DNA of 64,000 bases. It comes from Spirosoma lacussanchae. GTDB lineage: Bacteria > Bacteroidota > Bacteroidia > Cytophagales > Spirosomataceae. The notes under the pieces were generated by a model. It was given only the letters and a program-made list of their open reading frames with translations, was not told the DNA's origin and made no database searches. Positions 47,473 to 55,899 of the stretch are shown piece after piece. The stretch covers positions 148,450 through 212,449 of the forward strand of contig NZ_SWJG01000008.1 of NCBI RefSeq assembly GCF_005870035.1. The letters are read 5' to 3'. Numbering within the stretch: the stretch's first letter is position 1; every line of letters starts with the position of its first letter. A program made the position numbers and the translations under genes.

Positions 47473-49728
47473 ATGACTAAACTCTTTGTGTGGGGACTGT
47501 TCGTGCTGATCGTTCAAACGACGGCGCTATCCCAAACTCCGCCTACAGCGCTGCGCACGGACCTACTGTTGCATACCGACCGGGTTTGGCAACAGGGTTT
47601 ACTGACTAACCTGACGCTCATGACCGCCCATTCTGTTCGTTTCGCGGGTCAATATGCGCTCATTCGGAGCGAACGTCCGTCGTTTAGCTGGGTAGTGCCG
47701 TCGGGTAGCCAAACGGCCTACCAGGTGCAGGTTTCTACCACTCAGACCGGTTCCGCCGACGTTTGGGATTCCGGTCAGGTAAGGAGTCGTCAGAGTGTGG
47801 GTATTGTGCTGGGGGGAAACCCGCTCGGTCCCAGTCGGGTCTACTACTGGCGGGTTAAAATCTGGAATGAGCATAATCTTGAAAGTAGTTATTCGACTCC
47901 GCGGGCGTTCCGTACGGCATCCCGTCTGGCTCCCTACGAAACACCGTACTACCCGCTCACCCGTACGGTTGACCAGCCCCGCCCACAGCCCGCTACCACC
48001 GACCGGCGTCGGTTGTACGATTTTGGCAAAGCTACCTTCGGTCAGGTTAGACTGATGGCTACGGCAGCTACTGATCAGGATTCGGTGCTGCTTCATATTG
48101 GCGAGGTCCTAACGCCCGACCGTCACGTCGATTCCAGGCCCCGCGGTACAGTTCGATACCGCCGAATCTGGTTACGATTGCAGAAAGGGACGCACGAGTA
48201 CGCGGTTCAGTTTCTGTCTGACAAACGCAATACCGGACCGAAAGCTATACACATGCCCGATTATATGGGTGAGGTGCTGCCCTTTCGCTACGTGGAGGTC
48301 GAGCTGCCGATTCCATCAATCAGCATCGATCAGCTGGTGCGGCATACCATCACGTATTCGTTCGATGAGAATGCGTCAGCGTTTACGTCTTCTGACTCGA
48401 TCCTTAACCAGATCTGGGATCTGTGTAAGCATACCATTCGGGCAACTACGTTTACGGGCTATTACGTTGATGGCGATCGGGAGCGAATCCCCTATGAGGC
48501 CGATGCGCTGATCAACCAGCTCTCTCACTACGCTACCGACGCGGAGTTTACGATGGCCAAGCGATCGCTGAATTATCTGGTGTTTCATGCCACGTGGCCT
48601 ACAGAATGGTCGTTACAGAACATTCTGGTTGCCTGGTACGACTACCTCAACTCGGGCGATATCAGAACTGCACAGGCGTTATATCCTGACCTGAAAGCCA
48701 AGCTGCTGCTGCCACTGGCCAGGGCTGATGGATTGATCAGTACCCGAACCGGACTGCAGAACGAGGCCTTTCGGCAATCTATTCATTATGATACCTTCGA
48801 TGGTCGTTCCACCATTCAGGATATTGTCGACTGGCCGCAACAGGGTGTGCTGGGGCTTGGGAAAAAAGAAGCTGGCGAAACCGACGGATTTGTGTTTCGG
48901 GATTACAACGCCGTCGTAAATGCCTTCCATTACCAGGCTTTAGTTCATATGGCGAAGCTGGCCAGTGAACTGGGAAAAAAAGAAGATGCTGCCTTTTTTC
49001 TTGCCCGAACGGAACAGGTGAAGCGGGCTTTCCGGCAAACGTTTGTAGAACCCCGGTCGGGCCTGATCCGGGATGGAGAAGGAACCGATCACTCGTCGCT
49101 GCACGCTAACATGATGGCATTGGCCTTCGGACTGGTTCCGGAAAACCATCAGCCGGCTGTGCTGAAACACATCAGATCCCGCGGCATGGCCTGCAGCGTT
49201 TATGGGTCCCAGTTTCTGATGGACGCGCTGTACAATGCCGGCGAAAGAGCCTACGCGCTGGCCCTCCTGACCGCCACCGACGAACGGAGCTGGTATAACA
49301 TGATCCGGACCGGGTCTACCATGACCACCGAGGCCTGGGATACTCGGTACAAACCTAACCAGGACTGGAACCATGCCTGGGGAGCCGCACCGGCCAATAT
49401 CATTGTTCGTAAGCTAATGGGAGTCGAACCCCTGAGCCCAGCCTATGAACAGATCCAGATCAAGCCCCAGCCCGATACGCTGAAACAGGCTGAACTTCAA
49501 CTCACTACCCTGCGGGGGCTGCTGGCACTCAGCTTTCAAAACGAGTCGGATCAGTTTGATTTGCGGCTTACCTTGCCCGGAAATTGCCGGGCTGTCGTTT
49601 ATTTGCCCCGTAAATCCGCAAAGGGAGAGGTCTGGCAGGATGGCAAACGGATCAAAGCCGCATCGGCCGGGAACTTCTGGAAAATCGACGATGTGCCAGC
49701 GGGTTCGTATCACTGGGTTGTCAGGTAA
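47473..49728 (+). CDS. GH78-like alpha-L-rhamnosidase family protein
   Basis: About 751 aa, secreted (signal to about ALSQ; ATG 47473, or GTG 47464). The N-terminal Fn3-like domain (about 60-150; RPSFSWVVPSGSQTAYQVQV) and a beta domain precede the (alpha/alpha)6 barrel. Candidate catalytic residues lie in YYVDGDRERIPYEAD and in MTTEAWDTRY, which match the acidic clusters of GH78 rhamnosidases. The C-terminal beta domain (IKPQPD ... GSYHWVVR) is present. GH78 cleaves terminal alpha-L-rhamnose from rhamnogalacturonans or plant glycosides. The presence of KduI next door supports a pectin-related side chain or uronate-containing substrate. Confidence 0.85.
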   Translation: MTKLFVWGLFVLIVQTTALSQTPPTALRTDLLLHTDRVWQQGLLTNLTLMTAHSVRFAGQYALIRSERPSFSWVVPSGSQTAYQVQVSTTQTGSADVWDSGQVRSRQSVGIVLGGNPLGPSRVYYWRVKIWNEHNLESSYSTPRAFRTASRLAPYETPYYPLTRTVDQPRPQPATTDRRRLYDFGKATFGQVRLMATAATDQDSVLLHIGEVLTPDRHVDSRPRGTVRYRRIWLRLQKGTHEYAVQFLSDKRNTGPKAIHMPDYMGEVLPFRYVEVELPIPSISIDQLVRHTITYSFDENASAFTSSDSILNQIWDLCKHTIRATTFTGYYVDGDRERIPYEADALINQLSHYATDAEFTMAKRSLNYLVFHATWPTEWSLQNILVAWYDYLNSGDIRTAQALYPDLKAKLLLPLARADGLISTRTGLQNEAFRQSIHYDTFDGRSTIQDIVDWPQQGVLGLGKKEAGETDGFVFRDYNAVVNAFHYQALVHMAKLASELGKKEDAAFFLARTEQVKRAFRQTFVEPRSGLIRDGEGTDHSSLHANMMALAFGLVPENHQPAVLKHIRSRGMACSVYGSQFLMDALYNAGERAYALALLTATDERSWYNMIRTGSTMTTEAWDTRYKPNQDWNHAWGAAPANIIVRKLMGVEPLSPAYEQIQIKPQPDTLKQAELQLTTLRGLLALSFQNESDQFDLRLTLPGNCRAVVYLPRKSAKGEVWQDGKRIKAASAGNFWKIDDVPAGSYHWVVR

Positions 49729-49775
49729 TCTACGTTTAAAGCCTGTCGGCACCTTTGACGAAAGAGACGAAAACT

Positions 49776-50648
49776 ATGCAGCAAACACACACACCAGAGA
49801 CCGCTCAACAGTACGTATATGAAAGCCGGTATGCCTCCTCGCCAGCTGAGGTACAGGGTATGAACACCGAGCAGCTCCGCCAGCAATTTCTTATTCAGGA
49901 CCTGTTCGTTCCCAATCAGTTTCGCTGGACGATGTCGTTCTTTGATCGATACCTGACGGGTGGAATACTGCCCGTCAGTGAGTCCTGCCCGCTAGTACCG
50001 CCCGACCAGCTGAAAGCTGCTTATTTTCTGGAGCGCCGGGAGCTGGGCGTAATCAACGTAGGCGGGCCCGGCCGGATCATAGCCGACGGTACGATGTACG
50101 ACCTCAGTTACAAAGAAGCCCTTTATTTGGGGAAAGGTACCCGTGCTGTTGAGTTTTCGTCGATGGATGATGAGGCTCCCGCGCGATTTTACCTCAACTC
50201 GACGCCTGCTCACCAAACCTACCCCAACCGCAAGATTGCCCGGGCCGATGCCAACCAGCTGAATCTGGGCGGTTCGGATACGGCCAATGAACGGACCATC
50301 AATCAGATGCTGATCAATCAGGTGCTGCCGACCTGCCAGCTACAGATGGGAATGACCGAGCTGAAGACCGGGAGTGTCTGGAACACGATGCCTGCCCACG
50401 TTCATGACCGGCGGATGGAAGTGTATTTCTATTTTGAGGTGCCCGAGGGGCAGGCTGTTTGTCACCTGATGGGCGAGCCCCAGGAAACCCGGCATATCTG
50501 GGTGCACAACGAAGAGGCTGTAATCTCGCCAAACTGGTCGATTCATGCGGGCGCCGGTACATCTAATTACACCTTTATCTGGGGTATGGCCGGTGAAAAT
50601 CTGGATTATGGCGACATGGATTTTTGTGCCATCCAGGACTTACGCTAG
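49776..50648 (+). CDS. kduI: 5-dehydro-4-deoxy-D-glucuronate isomerase
   Basis: 290 aa, cytoplasmic, cupin fold. ATG 49776 is used; a TTG at 49755 is an extension. The family opening YESRYASSPAEVQGMNTEQLR and the metal-binding cluster PAHVHDRRMEVYFYF (His, His, Glu) plus a downstream His in WSIHAGAGTSNYTFIWGMAGEN are all present. It converts 4-deoxy-5-keto-uronate, released by pectate lyases or unsaturated glucuronyl hydrolases, into 3-deoxy-D-glycero-2,5-hexodiulosonate. The usual next enzyme, KduD, is not adjacent; a candidate lies 5 kb on at 55900-56691. It is the last gene of operon C, convergent with the integrase. Confidence 0.93.
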   Translation: MQQTHTPETAQQYVYESRYASSPAEVQGMNTEQLRQQFLIQDLFVPNQFRWTMSFFDRYLTGGILPVSESCPLVPPDQLKAAYFLERRELGVINVGGPGRIIADGTMYDLSYKEALYLGKGTRAVEFSSMDDEAPARFYLNSTPAHQTYPNRKIARADANQLNLGGSDTANERTINQMLINQVLPTCQLQMGMTELKTGSVWNTMPAHVHDRRMEVYFYFEVPEGQAVCHLMGEPQETRHIWVHNEEAVISPNWSIHAGAGTSNYTFIWGMAGENLDYGDMDFCAIQDLR

Positions 50649-50704
50649 GCTACCTGGTATTCGAGGAGCCTGGGGTTGAGGCTGACTGGCTAAACCGGTT
50701 AGGC

Positions 50705-51919
50705 TCAGTCGGGCATTTGCTGCAGGTAGGTTTTCCGCGTTTTTTTCTTGGTATAGAACTGGGTCGTTTCGAGCGTTTCGTGACGTAGGTGTTGTTGCAC
50801 GTGCTCGAGGCTAACCCCTTCTTCGAGCAGGAGTTGCCCCACGGTATGGCGCAAACTGTGGGCCGACATGCCGGTTCGTTTCAGGCCATGCTGATTCAGT
50901 TGCTTATCCACGATATAGCGGATCTGATGGGTCTTTAAATCCTGAAAAAGGAACTCTCCACGCTGGTCGGCCCGGATGGGCCAGCGGCCGGCTTCGGCCA
51001 GGTATTCCTGCATAATCAGCCGGCAGCCCGCGAAGAACTTGATCGCCTTTTTCGTGTTTCGGCCTTTTCCTAAAATGTGTAACTGCTGCCGGTCGAAGTC
51101 CAGATCACTCAGCCGGAGTCGGGTTACTTCAACGGTGCGCAGGCCTTCCAGACCCAGCAGGGCCAGGATCGCTTTGTCGCGGAGGGAGGTTACGCCGGCC
51201 AGCAACTGCTCGCGTTCATTGGCCTCCAGACTGTCTTTATAAAAGGTCCGCTCAACGGCCAGGCCCCGAACATCCTGAATATCGCGCAGGGTGTTGAGCT
51301 GGTCGGTGTTTAGTTGCAGCTGTTCCCGTTGCCGAATGCACCAGACCGCCAATTGTTTGAGGGCCGACAGGTATAGATTGACCGTAAACGCCGAGTACCC
51401 ATTGTCTTTCAGATGCTGAACAAAGTCTGATACGGTTTGTCCGCTCAGCGAGGCCAGTTGGCCAGATTGCTGCTGATTGTCGACGTACAGAAAAAAGGCA
51501 TTCAGTGCTTTGGTGTATGTTTCCTTCGATCGATCACCCCTCAGGTTCTTGGCTTCCCGGATGAACCGAAGAATCAGTTCGTTAGCAGCAACGGGTAATC
51601 GGGCGGTTTTGGGGTCGGCCATAACGGCGGGCTGACCCATCGACTGGTAAAACAACAGGAACTTCCGAATGGGCGAAACGCGGTTGGGCGGCAGATCAGC
51701 CGTGAAGCGGGCAAAACTCATTCCATCGATGCTAAAATCATGCTCCAGGCAATACAGCAGGTACGATTTAGCGTGCCTGGGATAATTGCTGGAGGCCGGG
51801 AGGTCGGCCGCAAAATAGCGAATGATTTGACTGACCGTATACCGGGTACTGGCCTTCCCAACTGCTGCACTGGCAGCCGCCCGCACGACCCGGACTGACT
51901 TCGACGATGGATCTGTCAT
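50705..51919 (-). CDS. Tyrosine-type site-specific recombinase/integrase
   Basis: 404 aa. An N-terminal SAM-like core-binding region (about 100-205; LRGDRSKETYTKALNAFFLYVDN) leads into the catalytic domain. The catalytic residues are visible: Arg in LEGLRTVEVTRLRLSDL, Lys in the beta-turn after LHILGKGRNTKK, HSLRHTVG (His, Arg), HLRHET (His) and Tyr in TTQFYTKK. The protein has about 100 extra N-terminal residues compared with XerC/D. No cargo genes, tRNA or matching direct repeats are seen around it, so it is either a domesticated recombinase or the remnant of a mobile unit. Confidence 0.93.
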   Translation of the reverse strand: MTDPSSKSVRVVRAAASAAVGKASTRYTVSQIIRYFAADLPASSNYPRHAKSYLLYCLEHDFSIDGMSFARFTADLPPNRVSPIRKFLLFYQSMGQPAVMADPKTARLPVAANELILRFIREAKNLRGDRSKETYTKALNAFFLYVDNQQQSGQLASLSGQTVSDFVQHLKDNGYSAFTVNLYLSALKQLAVWCIRQREQLQLNTDQLNTLRDIQDVRGLAVERTFYKDSLEANEREQLLAGVTSLRDKAILALLGLEGLRTVEVTRLRLSDLDFDRQQLHILGKGRNTKKAIKFFAGCRLIMQEYLAEAGRWPIRADQRGEFLFQDLKTHQIRYIVDKQLNQHGLKRTGMSAHSLRHTVGQLLLEEGVSLEHVQQHLRHETLETTQFYTKKKTRKTYLQQMPD

Positions 51920-52398
51920 AACTACCTACGTTGACATTTCAGAAATGACCGGACGGGCGTCGGCTACCGCAAGCGGATTGGAAATAGCGAGACAGCCACC
52001 AGACCTGCGAGCGATGAAACGCCCGTTCAGGACGAAGATACAGGTTCATCACATACCGACCGCCGTCAACCCCCGCCGATTTCCGCTCGCAGTAATGACT
52101 GACGCGCTGTTCCTGATCTGGACATCCTATTGCCCTGCTCTATGCGTTAGTTGATTCTCCTCATGCTGACTGGCCGTGCCAGTCTGTGCCGGATTCGATT
52201 CCTCACATTATACTGTAATCCCCGCTGTTTGTACTGCTCCCGTCCGCCATGCAGCCCGTAGGTTTGTTTCTGCAATTCGGGTTGTTTTAGTTGGTCTGGC
52301 TAACAGGCTATTACGCTCTCAGCATACGCTGCTAACGTGATGGGTTGTAGACGTTGGCCACTGGTTTTATTGAATTATCAACTTATAATCCTAAAAAC
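51920..52398. other. Intergenic region between integrase and chloroperoxidase
   Basis: About 480 bp holding the divergent promoters of the integrase and the hydrolase. No protein-like frame, RNA gene or clear attachment-site repeat is visible. Confidence 0.45.
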
Positions 52399-53220
52399 AT
52401 GAGCAAGATCACTGTAAGTGACGGAACCGAGATTTTCTACAAAGATTGGGGAACCGGTCAACCTATCGTTTTTCATCACGGCTGGCCGTTGTCGAGCGAC
52501 GACTGGGATATCCAGATGATGTTTTTCGTCAGTCAGGGCTTTCGGGTCATTGCCCATGATCGTCGGGGGCACGGGCGATCGTCCCAAACATCCGAGGGGC
52601 ATAATATGAAAACGTACGCAGCCGACGTGGCCGAGCTGGTTCAGTTTCTCGATCTGAAGGATGCCATACATATCGGTCATTCGACGGGTGGGGGCGAGGT
52701 TATCCGGTATGTGGCCCAACACGGTCAGGGACGGGTAGCGAAAGCCGTGCTGGTCAGTGCGGTAACGCCACTGATGGTACAAACGGATACCAATCCCGAT
52801 GGCGTACCGATGTCAGTTTTCGACGAAATTCGGGAAGGCACGGCCAACCATCGCCCGCAGTATTTCCAGGACTTCACCCTACCTTTCTACGGCTACAACC
52901 GGGAGGGCGCCCAGATCTCACAGGGCATACGAGACAACTGGTGGCGTCAGGGTATGATGGGGAGCGTCAAAGCGCATCATGACGGCATCAGGGCGTTTTC
53001 GGAAACCGACTTCACGGAGGACCTGAAAAGTGTCGATATTCCGGTGCTGGTGCTGCATGGCGAAGATGATCAGATTGTTCCGTTCGAGCTAACCGCTGTT
53101 AAAGCGGCCAAGCTGTTAAAGCAGGGCAAACTGATCACCTACCCAGGCTTTCCGCACGGCATGCCTACGACTGAAGCGCCTACCATCAACGCTGATATAC
53201 TTGCTTTTATCAGGTCGTAA
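52399..53220 (+). CDS. Alpha/beta hydrolase, non-haem chloroperoxidase/esterase type
   Basis: 273 aa, cytoplasmic by lack of a signal. ATG 52399 starts the typical MSKITVSDGTEIFYKDWGTGQPIVFHHGWPLS opening; the longer frame from 52354 is not supported. The nucleophile is Ser95 in GHSTGGGE, the acid lies in LHGEDDQIVP and the His in PHGMPTTE. This subgroup comprises cofactor-free haloperoxidases that act as esterases or perhydrolases. The gene is alone and is followed by a strong terminator at 53251-53293. Confidence 0.92.
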   Translation: MSKITVSDGTEIFYKDWGTGQPIVFHHGWPLSSDDWDIQMMFFVSQGFRVIAHDRRGHGRSSQTSEGHNMKTYAADVAELVQFLDLKDAIHIGHSTGGGEVIRYVAQHGQGRVAKAVLVSAVTPLMVQTDTNPDGVPMSVFDEIREGTANHRPQYFQDFTLPFYGYNREGAQISQGIRDNWWRQGMMGSVKAHHDGIRAFSETDFTEDLKSVDIPVLVLHGEDDQIVPFELTAVKAAKLLKQGKLITYPGFPHGMPTTEAPTINADILAFIRS

Positions 53221-53250
53221 AGATTGGTTAACCAGCACGTTGTTATGACC

Positions 53251-53293
53251 CATTAAAAAAGCTGCCATGAAAGAAATGGCAGCTTTTTTAATG
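53251..53293. terminator. Strong intrinsic terminator, bidirectional
   Basis: An 18-bp perfect stem (53251-53268 with 53276-53293) around the loop GAAAGAA. The core GCTGCCAT/ATGGCAGC is flanked by A6 and T6, so it fits an intrinsic terminator in both directions. It begins 31 bp after the hydrolase stop. Confidence 0.9.
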
Positions 53294-53579
53294 AATCAAT
53301 GCAAAAAAAACGTAGGAATCAGGCTTTCCAACTTTGGGGGCTTATGCAAATCAGGGCTGGCGTTGTGATGGCAAAACCATGAGGTTGCCAATAGAAGATG
53401 TCGAGCAGTAAAAAACCGCTGAATGTACCGTATTTCCCGCGATTTATACTACTGCCGGTCGAGAGTCTCTGACCAACTTTATGCGGTAAACCAGAAAGGT
53501 TTAGCCCACTCCAAACGCTACAGAGCATACAGACCCTAACTAATGAATTGACTATAAGAACTCTATCCTCATAACACTC
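53294..53579. other. Intergenic spacer with promoter of the lipase gene
   Basis: About 290 bp after the terminator. It is expected to hold the promoter of the following lipase gene. No reading frame with protein character is seen. Confidence 0.4.
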
Positions 53580-54425
53580 ATGCAGGCCCTCAACCAACCC
53601 CAGACCGCCACTTTCCGCTCAGAGGAAGGACTTACCGTTTCGTATAAGATGTGGCATGCAGTTGGCACGCCCGAAGCCGTTGTTGTTCTGGCTCATGGCT
53701 TTAACGCCCACAGTGGTTATTTTCAGTGGGCTGCTGAACAGTTAGCGGTTCGACAGTATGAGGTGTATGCCATCGACTTCCCGGGCAGGGGAAATTCAGA
53801 TGGCGAACGATACTACGTAGCCGACTACAATCAGTTTGTCAGAGAGCTTGACAAGTTAGTAGACATTACGAAAGCTGCTCGACCCGGGTTACCCACGTTT
53901 TTACTGGGCCATAGTGCGGGCGGTGTTTTGTCATCTATCTACGCCCTTGAGCACCAGGCAAAATTGAGTGGTTTTATCTGCGAAAGTTTTGCTTTTCAGG
54001 TACCAGCCCCTGATTTTGCCCTTGCGGTTTTGAAAGGCCTGAGCCACGTATTCCCCCATGCTCACGTGCTGCGGCTAAAAAATGAAGATTTTTCCCGTAT
54101 GTCGTCTGTTGTAGAGTTCATGAATAATGATCCGCTCATTGCAGACGAAGTGCAGCCAACCAAAACCGTGCAACAGTTATCCCTCGCCGATGAACGATTG
54201 AAAGCCGAAATGGCCAACATCACCCTGCCGCTGCTCATACTGCACGGTACGGACGACAAGGTTACGAAACCGAGTGGTAGCCAGTATTTTTATGAGACGT
54301 CCTCATCGACCGATAAAACCCTGAAACTGTATGAAGGGCATTACCACGATTTGCTGAATGACGCAGAGCGTGAAGTCGTCATGCAGGATATTCTGGGTTG
54401 GATTGACAAGCGGACGCACCCGTAA
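53580..54425 (+). CDS. Monoacylglycerol lipase/lysophospholipase-type alpha/beta hydrolase
   Basis: 281 aa, no signal peptide. The family sequence VVVLAHGFNAHSGYF near residue 35, AIDFPGRGNSDGER, the nucleophile elbow GHSAGGVLSS, the acid in LHGTDDKVTKPSGS and the His in YEGHYHDLLND are all present and correctly ordered for the Hydrolase_4 group. It should hydrolyse monoacylglycerols or lysophospholipids. The start ATG 53580 fits the family length. A hairpin at 54461-54503 follows. It has no evident link to the polysaccharide loci. Confidence 0.92.
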   Translation: MQALNQPQTATFRSEEGLTVSYKMWHAVGTPEAVVVLAHGFNAHSGYFQWAAEQLAVRQYEVYAIDFPGRGNSDGERYYVADYNQFVRELDKLVDITKAARPGLPTFLLGHSAGGVLSSIYALEHQAKLSGFICESFAFQVPAPDFALAVLKGLSHVFPHAHVLRLKNEDFSRMSSVVEFMNNDPLIADEVQPTKTVQQLSLADERLKAEMANITLPLLILHGTDDKVTKPSGSQYFYETSSSTDKTLKLYEGHYHDLLNDAEREVVMQDILGWIDKRTHP

Positions 54426-54460
54426 ATCTTTACCAAGCAAATGCCCGGATCGTGTTAAGG

Positions 54461-54503
54461 TCTCACCTCCCTGTTCTTCTCTTTAACCATCGGGGAGGTG
54501 AGA
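54461..54503 (+). terminator. Terminator-like hairpin after the lipase gene
   Basis: TCTCACCTCCC (54461-54471) is perfectly complementary to 54493-54503, giving an 11-bp stem with a 21-nt loop, 36 bp after the lipase stop. A U-tract is missing. Confidence 0.5.
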
Positions 54504-54568
54504 GTTACTAGGTTAGGGAATCGATCCAGGGTCTAACATGCGGAGCCGATGGTGGCGTTTCTGCAGTC

Positions 54569-54721
54569 TTACTGTATAGCTTCTTTTTTTAAATAGACGA
54601 CGTGCAGGTTGACATCAGCAACCATACCCTGTTCACAAACAGAAATTTCTTGGTAGACGCTACCTGCGGGAAAGGACAGGTTATGCGATAGGCTTTGTTT
54701 AAAGCTGATTTTTGGAGTCAA
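54569..54721 (-). pseudogene. Possible gene remnant or very short gene (50 codons)
   Basis: On the minus strand, an open frame ending with TAA at 54569-54571 reads with protein-like composition, e.g. SFPAGSVYQEISVCEQG and VADVNLHVVYLKK. A TTG at 54721 is the only reasonable start; the frame remains open about 12 codons further to a stop. The pattern suggests the C-terminal piece of a decayed gene, but I do not recognise a family and chance is not excluded. Confidence 0.25.
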
Positions 54722-54948
54722 CCCATAACAATTAGGGAGTAATCAGAGTACAGTATCAGGGAGTACCTGCAGGCACAATGCCTACCCTCGGACAACAATA
54801 GCACCTGAAATTGAACGTAACCCAACTGCTTTCAGCCTGGTTGCTAATTACATTTGCCTGGTAATCGCTTTGCTCTGCTTAGAGTTTTCAGAGAATGCAG
54901 GGTGACCCGGGGTTCATTAGTAGTTCATAAGCGAAGACGACGACAGCC
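54722..54948. other. Rest of the intergenic region before the epimerase gene
   Basis: The whole gap 54426-54948 holds a terminator-like hairpin and a possible gene remnant; the last 225 bp presumably carry the promoter of the epimerase-type gene. No clear box is visible. Confidence 0.4.
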
Positions 54949-55836
54949 ATGCGGATATTTTTTACGGGGGGATCGGGAAAGGCAGGAAAACACGTAATCC
55001 CTTACCTGCTTGACCAGGGGCACCGAGTGATGAACGTAGACCTGGTACCTTTGAATCACCCGGGGGTCGACAACCTGAGCGCGGATATAACCGACTCCGG
55101 GCAAATTTTCAACGCCATGAGTTCCTATGCGGGGCTCGACGAGCTAGAGCCGGGTAACGGTGTCCCCAGGTTTGATGCTGTCGTTCATTTTGCAGCCGTC
55201 CCCCGAATTCTGATCAAACCGGATAACGAAACGTTTCGGGTCAACGCCATTGGTACTTATAATGTGATTGAAGCGGCTGTTAAACTCGGCATCCGAAAAA
55301 TAATTATCGCTTCCTCCGAGACCACCTACGGCATCTGTTTTTCGGATGGTAAAACCAATCCAGGCGTTTTACCGCTCGAAGAAGATTACGACGTCGACCC
55401 GATGGATAGTTACGGTTTGTCGAAGGTGGTCAATGAAAAAACGGCGCGGAGCTTCCAGCGTCGGTCTGGCTTCGACATATACGCACTTCGCATCGGGAAT
55501 GTGATTGAGCCGCACGAATACGCCGAATTGTTTCCATACTACCTGGCTAACCCTGAGGTACGACGCCGAAATGCTTTCTGTTACATAGACGCGCGTGATC
55601 TGGGGCAGATTGTTGATTTATGTTTGCAAAAAGACAACTTGGGCTTCCAGGTGTTTAACGCTGGGAATGATCATAACGGGGCCATTATCAGCAGCAAAGA
55701 ACTGGCCGAGACCTATTTCCCAGGCGTGCCGATAGTCCGGGAACTAGAGGAAAACGAAGCCTTATTTTCGAACCGAAAAATTCGCGAAGTGCTTGGTTTT
55801 AACGAGCAGCACAATTGGCGTAAATACGTTAAATAG
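54949..55836 (+). CDS. NAD-dependent epimerase/dehydratase (extended SDR)
   Basis: 295 aa, cytoplasmic. The Rossmann motif FFTGGSGKAGKHV at the N-terminus, HFAAVPR, the catalytic Ser/Thr region IASSETTYG and the active-site Tyr and Lys in DSYGLSKVVNEK define an extended SDR. The substrate is probably a nucleotide sugar or free uronate/aldose; the resemblance is close to uronate dehydrogenase-like and UDP-sugar epimerase-like groups, which I cannot separate by eye. It is convergent with the SDR gene at 55900, only 63 bp away. Confidence 0.88.
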   Translation: MRIFFTGGSGKAGKHVIPYLLDQGHRVMNVDLVPLNHPGVDNLSADITDSGQIFNAMSSYAGLDELEPGNGVPRFDAVVHFAAVPRILIKPDNETFRVNAIGTYNVIEAAVKLGIRKIIIASSETTYGICFSDGKTNPGVLPLEEDYDVDPMDSYGLSKVVNEKTARSFQRRSGFDIYALRIGNVIEPHEYAELFPYYLANPEVRRRNAFCYIDARDLGQIVDLCLQKDNLGFQVFNAGNDHNGAIISSKELAETYFPGVPIVRELEENEALFSNRKIREVLGFNEQHNWRKYVK

Positions 55837-55899
55837 AGCGACTAGTGCTCAAACCAAGCTGCCTTTGTGCTGCTGGCTCTTCGGCGGGCAGGCCATTCC

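Noticed and set aside
51945..52154. 69-codon plus-strand ORF upstream of the chloroperoxidase gene
   Set aside because: No motif, starts next to the integrase start codon and has the composition of a random frame.
52180..52215. tRNA-like T-arm sequence (GATTCGATTCC) near the integrase
   Set aside because: The flanking bases do not form a 5-bp T stem and no acceptor, D or anticodon arm is present.
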